From Flavobacterium selenitireducens (GTDB taxonomy: Bacteria > Bacteroidota > Bacteroidia > Flavobacteriales > Flavobacteriaceae): a DNA stretch of 64,000 bases. The translations under genes and the position numbers were made by a program. The notes beneath the pieces were generated by a model. The model was given only the letters and a program-made list of their open reading frames with translations, had not been told where the DNA came from and did no database searches. The first letter of the stretch is position 1, and every line of letters begins with the position of its first letter. Positions 52,877 to 61,845 of this stretch are shown here, piece after piece. The DNA lies in the NCBI RefSeq assembly GCF_014748335.1, contig NZ_JAAVIY010000001.1:744001-808000 (forward strand), read 5' to 3'.

Positions 52877-53057
52877 TAACCGCCGCTAACCGCCATCGCT
52901 GGTTTTTGGGTAATAGAACCACCTTTTCCAAAGCCGCGAAAACAAGATTTTTTCTGCTTTGGCAAGCTTGAAAAAATCGTTGATTTCGCTACCTTTATTC
53001 CAAAGCAGAGAAAACTCTCTCCGAAAGGCCGCGACGGCGTTTAGCGGCCTCACGTTA
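52877..53057 (+). repeat. attC-like site 24 (long form)
   Basis: 181 bp, standard. Cassette 24 ends: GTTACCAGAA / TTCTGGTAAC, the same first ten bases as cassette 21. Confidence 0.85.
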
Positions 53058-53067
53058 TGAGCCATTT

Positions 53068-53616
53068 ATGACAAAAATCCTTATAAAACAACATTCTATT
53101 TCCGTCGGGAGTCAATATAAAATCTTTATAAATAAAAGAGAAGAATTTTATGCCGAAACGGATGCTTTCTCAAGCTCAATTATTAATGTTTATAAGCCAA
53201 ATGAACTTCAGCCATATTTTAGAACATTCAAATCTTTCTATATTGATTATCCAAAATATAAAATTGAAATGCCGGATGGAGAAAGATATCAGTTGGTGTC
53301 AAAAAATGTTTGGAAAACAAAATTTCAATTAAAAAAAGGCGACGATATATATGAGTTGTATCGTCATAAAGAAAGGAAAGTTTCCGTTTTTAAGAATGAT
53401 GTTCAAATTGCTTATTGGGAAAAAGAAGCTATCAATTACCTCTTAGCTGACTCTTATGAGATAATTGCAAATAAAAGTTCTGAAAAAGAACTATTAATTG
53501 CCTTCTGTCTAATTTTGGATAACCTTAATTCTAAAGGAGGTTTTATTTTTAATGTTGACTTCGGTCTAATTATAAAAGAGAAAAGAAAGTTTAATAAAAG
53601 CTGGAAACCAATTTAA
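53068..53616 (+). CDS. cassette 25: LURP-one/tubby-like domain protein (tentative)
   Basis: 182 residues, beginning 14 bases after the cassette boundary. A series of beta strands (Tyr-Lys-Ile-Phe-Ile-Asn, Tyr-Lys-Ile-Glu-Met-Pro-Asp-Gly, Val-Ser-Val-Phe-Lys-Asn-Asp-Val-Gln) followed by a hydrophobic helix at about 145-160 gives the pattern of the LURP-one/scramblase-like barrel. This is a fold-level impression only. No export signal. Confidence 0.5.
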   Translation: MTKILIKQHSISVGSQYKIFINKREEFYAETDAFSSSIINVYKPNELQPYFRTFKSFYIDYPKYKIEMPDGERYQLVSKNVWKTKFQLKKGDDIYELYRHKERKVSVFKNDVQIAYWEKEAINYLLADSYEIIANKSSEKELLIAFCLILDNLNSKGGFIFNVDFGLIIKEKRKFNKSWKPI

Positions 53617-53624
53617 ACGGCTCA

Positions 53625-53807
53625 TAACCGCCGCTAACCGCCATCGCAGCTTTAGAGTAATGAGAACTATGAATTTCCAAAAGTCGCGAAAACAAGATTT
53701 TTTCTGCTTTGTCAAGCTAGAAAAAATCGTTGATTTCGCTACCTTTATTCCAAAGCAGAGAAAATCCTCTCCGGAAGGCCGCGACGGCGTTTAGCGGCCT
53801 CACGTTA
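53625..53807 (+). repeat. attC-like site 25 (long form)
   Basis: 183 bp, standard. Cassette 25 ends: GTTATGAGCC / GGCTCATAAC. Confidence 0.85.
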
Positions 53808-53865
53808 GCGGTAATCGCCTGACCGTGTGAACAAATAACCATAAAAGATTCCAAATTATAATAAA

Positions 53866-54159
53866 ATGAAAATATTAAACGAAAAATACAATTCTGACTT
53901 CACAATTGAAGTTGAAACAAATCTTGTTGGAATGATTAATGGAAATGTTGTTGTCCGCAATTCTGTCATATTTGTTATAAACGGAATGTTGAATGGCAAT
54001 CTTTCAATCGACAAAGGATCACGAGCAATTGTTTATGGAATGGTAAATGGAAATATATCCAATTTCGGAACCTGCGAAATATACGGTGTCGTTGATGGCA
54101 ACTTGTCCGGAGAAACAGATCAAATTTTTATTGATCAAAATGGCAAAGTTAATAGGTAA
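53866..54159 (+). CDS. cassette 26: small beta-helix (bactofilin-like) protein
   Basis: 97 residues made almost wholly of short rungs: Gly-Met-Ile-Asn-Gly-Asn-Val, Gly-Met-Leu-Asn-Gly-Asn-Leu, Gly-Met-Val-Asn-Gly-Asn-Ile, Gly-Val-Val-Asp-Gly-Asn-Leu. This is the pattern of polymer-forming bactofilin or other right-handed beta-helix folds, in a minimal form of about four to five rungs. No membrane anchor is present. Confidence 0.6.
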   Translation: MKILNEKYNSDFTIEVETNLVGMINGNVVVRNSVIFVINGMLNGNLSIDKGSRAIVYGMVNGNISNFGTCEIYGVVDGNLSGETDQIFIDQNGKVNR

Positions 54160-54171
54160 AGCGACTACCGC

Positions 54172-54354
54172 TAACCGCCGCTAACCGCCATGGCAGCGGG
54201 ATGAGCAGTTACAAACATACATTTTCCAAGCCGTAAAAGCAAGATTTTTTCCAACAAAAAAAGTTAGAAAAAATCATTGCTTTTACTACTTTTAGTCTCG
54301 ACGGAGAGATCCGTCTCCGGAACGCTGCCACGATCGGTTAGCGGCCTCACGTTA
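54172..54354 (+). repeat. attC-like site 26 (long form, variant)
   Basis: 183 bp. Second part of the L stem is GGCAGCG pairing with CGCTGCC, replacing the usual CATCGC/GCGACG; the inner arm is also different but still self-paired. Confidence 0.85.
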
Positions 54355-54423
54355 TAAGCCATTTTTTAAACGAAATCCGAGAAAGTCTCCCTCCATTTTT
54401 TATACTTTCGAAAAAAAGAATGA

Positions 54424-55137
54424 ATGAAACAGTTTTACTCAATCGCGGAAGAAGGAAAAGTTGCTCACGAATTTGACATCCCATTTTTTGGAGACGTAAT
54501 TAGTCATAATGTTGTTCAAAACCATGGAGCAGGAATATTAGACTTTGCAAAAGTTGAACGACCTGCGAGCGACGCCGAATATGATATGAAGTTCCGATCA
54601 ACTATGTATTTGATTAAACCAATTTATAAAGTTCCTCTATTTTTGGAATATCATCTATCGAAATATGCGGGAGATAAATCTGGATTCTTATATCAAATTC
54701 GTTACGTAATTTTACCAAAAACAAAGCTCGGAAAAAAAGCTCACGCTGAAATAATAGAAAGGTGGTTAGATATGAAAGAAGGAAAAGAAAATATAGGAAC
54801 TTATTCAATAAAAACTGGCGACGTAAATGCTCCGATTCAAATTCAACAAAATTCCAATCATTCCAAACAACGCCAGACTATTTCTTTTAAATCCGAAGAT
54901 ATTAAGAATCTTTTTGAAATTCTAAAAAAAGACTTGGAGAAACTTGACGCAAATTTACGCGAGGATTTTGATCTTGAAATGCGCTATGCGATCAAACAAC
55001 TTGAAAAAGCCAACGACATCAGCCCACAATTGTTAAATATTGGAACGATGATTAAGAATGTTGGGCTACCTATTTTCACTAGCTTAACATCGTCAGGAAT
55101 TTTTGAATTAGCCAAGCCTTTATTGGGCATAAGTTAA
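54424..55137 (+). CDS. cassette 27: hypothetical protein
   Basis: 237 residues, soluble until a short hydrophobic C-terminus (about 215-235). The N-terminal 120 residues are beta-rich; a charged helical linker follows. No family recognised. A 70-base leader contains TATACTTTCG, close to a -7 box, so a private promoter is possible. Ends: GTTATAAGCC / GGCTTATAAC. Confidence 0.6.
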   Translation: MKQFYSIAEEGKVAHEFDIPFFGDVISHNVVQNHGAGILDFAKVERPASDAEYDMKFRSTMYLIKPIYKVPLFLEYHLSKYAGDKSGFLYQIRYVILPKTKLGKKAHAEIIERWLDMKEGKENIGTYSIKTGDVNAPIQIQQNSNHSKQRQTISFKSEDIKNLFEILKKDLEKLDANLREDFDLEMRYAIKQLEKANDISPQLLNIGTMIKNVGLPIFTSLTSSGIFELAKPLLGIS

Positions 55138-55146
55138 AACGGCTTA

Positions 55147-55272
55147 TAACCGCCGCTAACCGCCATCGCTGGTTTACGGTTCATTGAACCAATTATTTCC
55201 ATAACTTCGCTTTTGTTCGGCAGAGAAAATTCTCTCCGAAAGGCCGCGACGGCGTTTAGCGGCCTCACGTTA
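55147..55272 (+). repeat. attC-like site 27 (short form)
   Basis: 126 bp. Lacks the AT-rich inner arm and has CCATAACTTCG in its place; outer arms standard. Confidence 0.85.
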
Positions 55273-55326
55273 CTGGAAAGCTTTGGACACCAGACATCAG
55301 AAATGACACTGTTAAAATTCCTTACT

Positions 55327-55953
55327 ATGAGATTTAGTATAATTATCTTGATATTTGGTGCGCTAAGCTGTAGCACTTCTAAAAGTGCTAACAAAATCGA
55401 AATAGAGAGTTCTATACTTTCATCAAAGGCTGTTGGTAAACGTCATAAAACTCAGAATTCTTACAATCCATATATTTACGAAAATGGATATGCGAGTATT
55501 AGCGTAGTTGAAGAAATTATTACCTTGGATACATTGCACCTTAAAGTAAACAAAGTTAAGTTCAATGCCGTTCTGGGTGCAAATTATACGCAAGCTGCAA
55601 TGTTTCAAAAATTCGGCAAATGGAATAGAGAAATATTCATGGAATCGCCCCAAAGAGGTAGCTTACCGGCAATGACAAAAGTTATATTGATCTGGGACAG
55701 CGTAAAGTTGTTGCCGAATAACGAAACTCTATTCAATATCTTTTGCGAAGGCGATGAAAACATGAAAGAGATTTATGCGTCTGCGATGGTCTTTGATTCA
55801 AAGTATAATGATCAGCTCAAAATGAATGTCGCCGAAAGAGAACTAATTATAAACACATTAGGCGAAAGCATTCAAAATCTCAAATCAACAAATTCATTTA
55901 ACCAAATGATTCGGCAGTTGATTATGAATTACAAAAAGCAACCTAAAATCTAA
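55327..55953 (+). CDS. cassette 28: lipoprotein
   Basis: 208 residues from the ATG at 55327, which starts a good lipoprotein signal (Ala-Leu-Ser-Cys). An ATG at 55303 would add eight residues. The mature protein is soluble with mixed structure. Family unknown. Ends: GTTACTGGAA / TTCCAGTAAC, the same ten bases as type B cassettes although the content is unrelated. Confidence 0.65.
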   Translation: MRFSIIILIFGALSCSTSKSANKIEIESSILSSKAVGKRHKTQNSYNPYIYENGYASISVVEEIITLDTLHLKVNKVKFNAVLGANYTQAAMFQKFGKWNREIFMESPQRGSLPAMTKVILIWDSVKLLPNNETLFNIFCEGDENMKEIYASAMVFDSKYNDQLKMNVAERELIINTLGESIQNLKSTNSFNQMIRQLIMNYKKQPKI

Positions 55954-55962
55954 GTCTTCCAG

Positions 55963-56088
55963 TAACCGCCGCTAACCGCCATCGCTGGTTTGCGGTAAAT
56001 TGAACCAACTTTTTCCATAACTTCGCTTGCGTTCGGCAGAGAGATTTCTCTCCGGAAGGCCGCGACGGCGTTTAGCGGCCTCACGTTG
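55963..56088 (+). repeat. attC-like site 28 (short form)
   Basis: 126 bp, very close to site 27. Confidence 0.85.
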
Positions 56089-56123
56089 GCTGCCATTTCG
56101 AAAAAATCTCGTATATATCAACA

Positions 56124-56528
56124 ATGAAAAAATTATTCTACATATTACTCATTTTAAGCTTTTATAATTGTAAGAATTCACTTGATTTAGGATCTGGGTA
56201 CTTTGTCCACTCGACTCAAATGGGATGCAGAGCGATCGGAAAAGATTTTAGTTGGAATGTGAAAAGTAATCCTGTCTTTGGGCATGTGACCGAATATGCA
56301 GTAGATGACAAATTTATTATCGCTAAGAGAGTAAATCAAGATTCATTAATGGCCCGGCTCAACTTAGCAAAAAGGTCTTGGAAAAAACTGGATCAATTAG
56401 CCCAAAATTTTACTGCGGAATATTATATTATAAATAAGCAAGTCGATTCAACATTTGGGCCGCTCACTAAATCTCAATATTCCATTTTAAAAAAGAAATT
56501 AAAAATCAACAAATCTTTGGAAATATAG
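56124..56528 (+). CDS. cassette 29: small lipoprotein
   Basis: 134 residues, signal with Phe-Tyr-Asn-Cys lipobox. Contains Gln-Met-Gly-Cys-Arg-Ala-Ile-Gly and a Lys-rich C-terminus. Not recognised. Ends: GTTGGCTGCC / GGCAGCCAAC. Confidence 0.65.
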   Translation: MKKLFYILLILSFYNCKNSLDLGSGYFVHSTQMGCRAIGKDFSWNVKSNPVFGHVTEYAVDDKFIIAKRVNQDSLMARLNLAKRSWKKLDQLAQNFTAEYYIINKQVDSTFGPLTKSQYSILKKKLKINKSLEI

Positions 56529-56538
56529 AAACGGCAGC

Positions 56539-56721
56539 CAACCGCCGCTAACCGCCATCGCTGGTTGAGAGTAACTAGCACCTAAAATTTCCAAAAGTCG
56601 CGAAAACAAGATTTTTTCTGCTTTGGCAAGCTTGAAAAAATCGTTGGTTTCGCTACCTTTATTCCAAAGCAGAGAAAATTCTCTCCGGAAGACCGCGACG
56701 GCGTTTAGCGGCCTCACGTTA
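56539..56721 (+). repeat. attC-like site 29 (long form)
   Basis: 183 bp. Left core CAAC, right core GTTA. Confidence 0.85.
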
Positions 56722-56747
56722 CCATCCATAGCTGAAAAAACGATGAA

Positions 56748-57158
56748 ATGAAAACCACCTTTCTTTATTTATCTAAACTCGCGCTTCGATCTTTCATAAT
56801 TACTGCAATTCTCAGTTGCATTTATGTTCAAATTCTTTCACCTTTAGAAAATATATATAATTCTTGGTGGATAAATTTCTTGATTATTGTTGTTGGTTCT
56901 CTATTACTTTCTTTACTCAATTTTTTAGCTGAATGTCTAAACTTAATATATTTAATAAGAAATTCCTTTTTATTAAGATTTGCTTCATTCATAACTATTC
57001 CAATTCTATTGTTTATCACTGTGGGAAAAAACGATACTGAAAGTTTATTTTTCGCTATAATTACAATTTTTATGATTACAGCGATTTATTCTTTTTTAAA
57101 GTTTTCAAAATTTATAAATAATAAAGAATGTGATGCTACGGCTGGTAACCGCCGCTAA
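56748..57158 (+). CDS. cassette 30: four-helix membrane protein, stop codon inside the attC-like site
   Basis: 136 residues with four hydrophobic helices and short loops. The last residues, Gly-Asn-Arg-Arg, and the stop codon are encoded by the attC-like site itself (GGTAACCGCCGCTAA). Function unknown. Terminal repeats GTTACCATCC / GGCTGGTAAC carry an extra mismatch at position 8. Confidence 0.6.
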   Translation: MKTTFLYLSKLALRSFIITAILSCIYVQILSPLENIYNSWWINFLIIVVGSLLLSLLNFLAECLNLIYLIRNSFLLRFASFITIPILLFITVGKNDTESLFFAIITIFMITAIYSFLKFSKFINNKECDATAGNRR

Positions 57159-57328
57159 CCGCCATCGCGGGTCTACGGTGATTTGAACCATCAGTTTTCC
57201 AAAAGTCGCGAAAACAAAGTTTTTTATACTTTGCAAGATAGAAAAAATCGTTGATTTCGCTACCTTTATTCCAAAGCAGAGAAATTTCTCTCCGGAAGGT
57301 CGCGACGGCGTTTAGCGGCCTCACGTTA
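57146..57328 (+). repeat. attC-like site 30 (long form)
   Basis: 183 bp; overlaps the end of the cassette 30 gene by 13 bases. Inner arm shortened (AAGTTTTTTATACTTTGCAAG). Confidence 0.85.
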
Positions 57329-57388
57329 GGCGCAAGCCGCGTACGCGCGAGGAACAAACCGAATATCGAAATAAACCAAAAATATCAC

Positions 57389-57736
57389 ATGGCTTTAGAA
57401 TTTGAGAATGAGATTGAAATAATTGAAGTTATGGAGAGCTATCTTATATCTGCACGACCTCGAGAAGAAATTCGAAGCCAGTTAGATATTGGTTATAAAG
57501 TGGATGGCCAAAATGTAATCATATTTGAAATTCGTCCGAGTTGGACTAATCCTAAAGAAAAAGCAGAATATTATGTTGCAAAAGCCACATTTGTAAAAAA
57601 AGAAAATACGTGGAAAATCTTTTGGCTAATGTCTGATTTAAAATGGCATAACTATAAACCCTTGCCAAGGGTAAAGAGCCTTAAAGAATTTGTAGATGTT
57701 GTAAAAGAGGATAAACTCGGATGCTTCTGGGGCTAG
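57389..57736 (+). CDS. cassette 31: DUF3024 protein
   Basis: 115 residues from the ATG at 57389. The pattern Ile-Phe-Glu-Ile-Arg-Pro-Ser-Trp, Lys-Ala-Thr-Phe-Val-Lys, then Trp-Lys-Ile-Phe-Trp-Leu-Met-Ser-Asp-Leu-Lys-Trp-His-x-Tyr is that of DUF3024, small proteins often found in integrons and islands. Function unknown. Ends: GTTAGGCGCA / AGCGCCTAAC with a mismatch at position 10. Confidence 0.78.
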   Translation: MALEFENEIEIIEVMESYLISARPREEIRSQLDIGYKVDGQNVIIFEIRPSWTNPKEKAEYYVAKATFVKKENTWKIFWLMSDLKWHNYKPLPRVKSLKEFVDVVKEDKLGCFWG

Positions 57737-57758
57737 AAATTTGAATTCGGCCAGCGCC

Positions 57759-57941
57759 TAACCGCCGCTAACCGCCATCGCTGGTTTAGAGAAATTAGAG
57801 GCTAAAATTTCCAAAAGTCGCGAAAACAAGATTTTTTCTGCTTAGGAAAGCTTGAAAAAATCGTTGATTTCGCTACCTTTCGTCCAAAGCAGAGAATATT
57901 CTCTCCGGAAGGCCGCGACGGCGTTTAGCGGCCTCACGTTA
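57759..57941 (+). repeat. attC-like site 31 (long form)
   Basis: 183 bp. Begins an almost 1.8-kb stretch (57737-59578) without a convincing protein gene. Confidence 0.85.
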
Positions 57942-58100
57942 CTTGCAAGCCGGCGCTGCGCGCGAGCGCCCGATTTGACACTATTTTTTCCAAAAACGAC
58001 CGTTTTTCAAATCGGGCGCCGTGGCAATTTTAGAACCAACCTTGTAACAGAGAGTACCAGGTAAATTGCCACGCCAATCTTTGTGTTTTCGGCCTGCAAG
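57938..58100 (+). ncRNA. cassette 32: type A non-coding cassette, copy 7
   Basis: 163 bases, both hairpins intact. Confidence 0.6.
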
Positions 58101-58282
58101 TAACCGCCGCTAACCGCCATCGCTGGTTCAGAGTAATTAGAACCAGAAATTTCCAAAAGTCGCGAAAACAAGATTTTTTCTGCTTTGTTAAGCTAGAAAA
58201 ATCGTTGATTTCGCTACCTTTATTCCAAAGCAGAGAAATTTCTCTCCGGAAGGTCGCGACGGCGTTTAGCGGCCTCACGTTA
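58101..58282 (+). repeat. attC-like site 32 (long form)
   Basis: 182 bp. One A fewer in the right half of the inner arm. Confidence 0.85.
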
Positions 58283-58441
58283 CTTGCAAGCCGACGCTGC
58301 GCGCGAGCGCCCGATTTGACACTATTTTTTCCAAAAACGACCGTTTTTCAAATCGGGCGCCGTGGCAATTTTAGAACCAACCTTGTAACAGAGAGTACAA
58401 GGTAAATTGCCACGCCAATCTTTGTGTTTTCGGCCTGCAAG
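58279..58441 (+). ncRNA. cassette 33: type A non-coding cassette, copy 8
   Basis: 163 bases; AAGCCGACGC instead of AAGCCGGCGC near the start. Stems intact. Confidence 0.6.
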
Positions 58442-58624
58442 TAACCGCCGCTAACCGCCATCGCTGGTTCAGAGTAATTAGAACGTAAAATTTCCAAAAG
58501 TCGCGAAAACAAGATTTTTTTTGCTTTGGCAAGCTTGAAAAAATCGTTGATTTCGCTACCTTTATTCCAAAGCAGAGAAAATCCTATCCGGAAGGCCGCG
58601 ACGGCGTTTAGCGGCCTCACGTTA
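58442..58624 (+). repeat. attC-like site 33 (long form)
   Basis: 183 bp, standard. Confidence 0.85.
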
Positions 58625-59028
58625 CTGGAAATGGCGGCGAGCGCGAAACCTGAAAAAACGTCACTCCAAAAAAAATCTGAACTTCTCTCTAATTTTATAC
58701 CATTTAACGAAGGAAAAATATTGGTCGGCTGATCGCGATCAAAACGAGGGATATTATTATATTTAGATCTAAGCGAGCAGCAAAGATTAGTCTTTGATCA
58801 GCATGGCGTTTTTAGCAAGCAGTCATTGGTCGGCTTTAGGCATTTTCGATAATTATCAATCAAACTTCAAAAGTTTTGGTTGGTACAAGGTTTCAAAACA
58901 AACTATTTTCGTCGATAGATATTGAACCGTTCGTTGACTCAACCTGGCTGGCCTGCTAAAAGAAAAAAATTAACGAAGAAAACAAGATCGTCACTTGATT
59001 TGCCAATAGGACGTGCCGCCACTTCCAG
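58621..59028 (+). other. cassette 34: type B cassette, copy 4
   Basis: 408 bases. Shares the early frame break of copy 2 and the downstream variants of copy 3, so it looks like a mosaic of the two. Confidence 0.7.
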
Positions 59029-59211
59029 TAACCGCCGCTAATCGCCATCGCTGGTTCAGAGTAATTAGAGGCTAAAATTTCCAGAAGTCGCGAAAACAAG
59101 ATTTTTTCTGCTTTGGCAAGCTAGAAAAAATCGTTGATTTCGCTACCTTTATTCCAAAGCAGAGAAAACTCTCTCCGAAAGGCCGCGACGGCGTTTAGCG
59201 GCCTCACGTTA
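59029..59211 (+). repeat. attC-like site 34 (long form)
   Basis: 183 bp; GCTAATCGCC variant in the left arm as in site 15. Confidence 0.85.
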
Positions 59212-59371
59212 CTTGCAAGCCGGCGCTGAGCGCGAGCGCCCGATTTGACACTATTTTTTTCAAAAACCGACCATTTTTCAAATCGGGCGCTGTGGCAATT
59301 TTAGAGCCAATCGCGTAACAGAGAATACCAGGCAAATTGCCACGCCAATCTTTGTGTTTTCGGCCTGCAAG
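59208..59371 (+). ncRNA. cassette 35: type A non-coding cassette, copy 9
   Basis: Most diverged copy (CTGAGCGCG, GGGCGCTGTGGC, AGCCAATCGCG). The first stem is preserved; the second keeps most pairs. Confidence 0.6.
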
Positions 59372-59554
59372 TAACCGCCGCTAAACGCCATCGCTGGTTC
59401 AGAGTAATTAGAACCGGAAATTTCCAAAAGTCGCGAAAACAAGATTTTTTCTGCTTTGTCAAGTTAGAAAAAATCGTTGATTTCGCTACCTTTATTCCAA
59501 AGCAGAGAAAATTCTCTCCGAAAGGTCGCGACGGCGTTTAGCGGCCTCACGTTG
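59372..59554 (+). repeat. attC-like site 35 (long form)
   Basis: 183 bp. Left arm GCTAAACGCC, which here pairs perfectly with GGCGTTTAGC on the right, an extra compensating match. Confidence 0.85.
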
Positions 59555-59578
59555 GCGGAAATGCATAAATCACTATCG

Positions 59579-59983
59579 ATGAAAAAAACTATTTTATTTG
59601 GAATTTTGCTTCTTGCGGGCAATTCCGTGTTTTCCCAAATAACTGATACGATTGAGGAAACCAAAAAATTACCTGAAGCGCAATCTGTTTCATTAATTAG
59701 ACTAATCTCCAACCCGGAATTATTTTACGGTAAGAGAATAAAAACTCAGGGATATTTTGGAAGAGCATTTAATGATGATGCGCTGTTCCTTAATCGCGAA
59801 GATTTTGACAATCATCTATATCTGAACGCGGTTGAGATAAATTTAAAGAAATCTCGCTATGAGTACAATTACAAAGAAAATAAGGAATTTATTGAAATTA
59901 CGGGTTTGTTCCAGGAAAACAAAGAGTCAAAAAATCACAGCTTGATTTTGGTGAAAATAGAATACATCAAGATTATTGAATAA
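59579..59983 (+). CDS. cassette 36: small exported protein
   Basis: 134 residues from the ATG at 59579. Signal peptide ending Val-Phe-Ser-Gln. Mature domain opens with a helix, then Leu-Phe-Tyr-Gly-Lys-Arg-Ile-Lys-Thr-Gln-Gly-Tyr-Phe-Gly, the pattern of a small OB-like or YdeI-type barrel in which a metabolite or nucleic acid could bind. Family not assigned. Ends: GTTGGCGGAA / TTCCGCCAAC. Confidence 0.65.
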   Translation: MKKTILFGILLLAGNSVFSQITDTIEETKKLPEAQSVSLIRLISNPELFYGKRIKTQGYFGRAFNDDALFLNREDFDNHLYLNAVEINLKKSRYEYNYKENKEFIEITGLFQENKESKNHSLILVKIEYIKIIE

Positions 59984-59996
59984 TTTGCACTTCCGC

Positions 59997-60175
59997 CAAC
60001 CGCCGCTAACCAAAATGGCGGGAATTGTGTTACCGGAAGTCCAAGTTTTCAAAGCCACAAAACATTGATTTTCCCAACTTTTTAAGTTAGGAAAAATCAA
60101 AAGTTTTGCTACCTTTCGTTCAGGCGGAGAATACTTTCTCCGTAAGCCGCCACTTCGGTTAGCGGCCTCACGTTG
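59997..60175 (+). repeat. attC-like site 36 (long form, variant)
   Basis: 179 bp. Left arm CCGCTAACC, then AAAATGGCGG; right arm CCGCCACTTC, then GGTTAGCGG. Pairing kept although the sequence differs from most sites. Confidence 0.85.
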
Positions 60176-60206
60176 GCGGCAATTAATATCGACAAATCCA
60201 CACAAG

Positions 60207-60986
60207 ATGAGTTACAGAGGCATATTTTTCAGAGCATCGGAAATTGAAAACTTACAGAACGAATATTCAGCTGCTGCTGATAAAATATTTAACGATGCCC
60301 AAGTTAGATTTTCAAATATTTCATCGCTCGAACAATTATATGCCAGAGTTGGAAAATTGAAAAACTCAGAATCTATTTTAACAAGTTTCCGAATCAAAAC
60401 TCAAAACTCATACCTTCAAAGAGGAAGTATCCAAGATCCTTGGGTTGGAGCATTTACTCAAAGTCCAAGCGATGTTCATAGATTTAATTTCTTCGGATCC
60501 GAGTTCATTTTCTATTCAACCTTAGTGGTTGTACTATTTTTAATAATTAGTTTTTTTACTAAGTTGAAGTTTTTAAAGACATCTTTGGCAACATTGTTTT
60601 TGGTGCTAGTAATTATAAATATAGTTAACTGGCAAATTATAGAACCACGTAAAATTGCAGAAGCTAAAGACGGTTTAAATTTAGACAAATACGAAGATCA
60701 TATTAACGATATGCTTGCCTGTAAAGTTTTCGATAGTCTTTATCATCCAACTCTAGGCTACAGAAAAAGTCCCAGATCAACACCATCAAATTATCACTAT
60801 GACGTAATTGGAAAGGACGGAGATGGAAGTGAAGTTACAGGAACTGTAGATGTCAATTCCGAATCCGGAAGTGGCAACATTACATTAAATGGACAAGACA
60901 AATACATTACAGTTGAGTGGCAAGGACATGGTGAATTAATTGGTCATGATAATGACGGCAAAGTCTACAATCTAGAAGTAAATTAA
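60207..60986 (+). CDS. cassette 37: two-helix membrane protein
   Basis: 259 residues. A helical N-terminal region (1-95), two membrane helices (about 98-118 and 125-146), then a C-terminal beta-rich domain with Asp-Gly-Asp-Gly-Ser and Gly-Ser-Gly-Asn-Ile-Thr repeats. No family recognised. Ends: GTTGGCGGCA / TGCCGCCAAC. Confidence 0.65.
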   Translation: MSYRGIFFRASEIENLQNEYSAAADKIFNDAQVRFSNISSLEQLYARVGKLKNSESILTSFRIKTQNSYLQRGSIQDPWVGAFTQSPSDVHRFNFFGSEFIFYSTLVVVLFLIISFFTKLKFLKTSLATLFLVLVIINIVNWQIIEPRKIAEAKDGLNLDKYEDHINDMLACKVFDSLYHPTLGYRKSPRSTPSNYHYDVIGKDGDGSEVTGTVDVNSESGSGNITLNGQDKYITVEWQGHGELIGHDNDGKVYNLEVN

Positions 60987-60999
60987 TTTTAACTGCCGC

Positions 61000-61181
61000 C
61001 AACCGCCGCTAACCGCCATTGCTGGGTTTCAGGTAAAATGAAGTGCTTTTTCCAAAGCCGTAAAACTAAGAATTTTTCTGCTTTTTCAAGCTAGAAAAAT
61101 TCATTAGTTTTACTTCGTCCGCGTTCGGCAGAGAGTACAATCTCCGAAAGCCAGCAACGATCGGTTAGCGGCCTCACGTTG
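61000..61181 (+). repeat. attC-like site 37 (long form)
   Basis: 182 bp; inner arm of the AGAATTTTTC type as in site 21. Confidence 0.85.
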
Positions 61182-61453
61182 GCAGAAATGCGTGAACGAC
61201 CGCCAAAAGACTACCTAAGATGAAACTATTAACTTACTTGGTGCTGTAATCTTAGAGTTCTCATATAATAAAAACCGCCAACTTTTAAGTATTCATTTAA
61301 AATTGAGAGACGGATTTATTTCCTAATGGAAATGAAACCCAACAAACAAAAAAATTAATTCAGGTACTTCTCATTTCATCGAGTTTTATCCGAAAAGAAA
61401 TCAAAAGATGAACAATTAAATATTTAGCTTAGCAAAAAATTCGGTCAGAAATA

Positions 61454-61663
61454 ATGAACGCTGAAATAATAGATTTAGTTGGTGAGTTCTTTTGGTATTT
61501 AGCCTTTCTCGCTCCATTTTTAGCTGTTACTATTTTCTGGAATTTAATAAGTGGAAAAAAAATATATAAAATATTATTTGGCTTTTTTACAGGACTGATC
61601 TTTTCGGCAATTTGCCTTTTTATAAGTGTTGCAATTGCCACAAGAAATGGTTTAGGAAGTTAG
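61454..61663 (+). CDS. cassette 38: small two-helix membrane protein
   Basis: 69 residues, two membrane helices with a short basic loop. The first 270 bases of this cassette (61178-61453) have no convincing gene and contain an early ATG at the terminal repeat followed quickly by a stop, so an older gene may have decayed. Ends: GTTGGCAGAA / TTCTGCCAAC. Confidence 0.5.
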   Translation: MNAEIIDLVGEFFWYLAFLAPFLAVTIFWNLISGKKIYKILFGFFTGLIFSAICLFISVAIATRNGLGS

Positions 61664-61674
61664 CGCACTTCTGC

Positions 61675-61800
61675 CAACCGCCGCTAATCGCCATTGCTGG
61701 TTCGCGGTAAATAGAACCAAATTTTTCCATAACTTCGCTTGCGTTCGGCAGAGAAATTTCTCTCCGGAAGGCCGCGACGGCGTTTAGCGGCCTCACGTTG
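61675..61800 (+). repeat. attC-like site 38 (short form)
   Basis: 126 bp, similar to sites 27 and 28 but with GCTAATCGCC in the left arm. Confidence 0.85.
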
Positions 61801-61845
61801 TATGCTATTTCATTAAAACTGTCACTGATTAACGAACAAACAAAT

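Noticed and set aside
61178-61453. Possible gene at the start of cassette 38
   Set aside because: The early ATG runs into a stop after a few codons and no longer frame shows protein-like composition. Recorded as gene-free.
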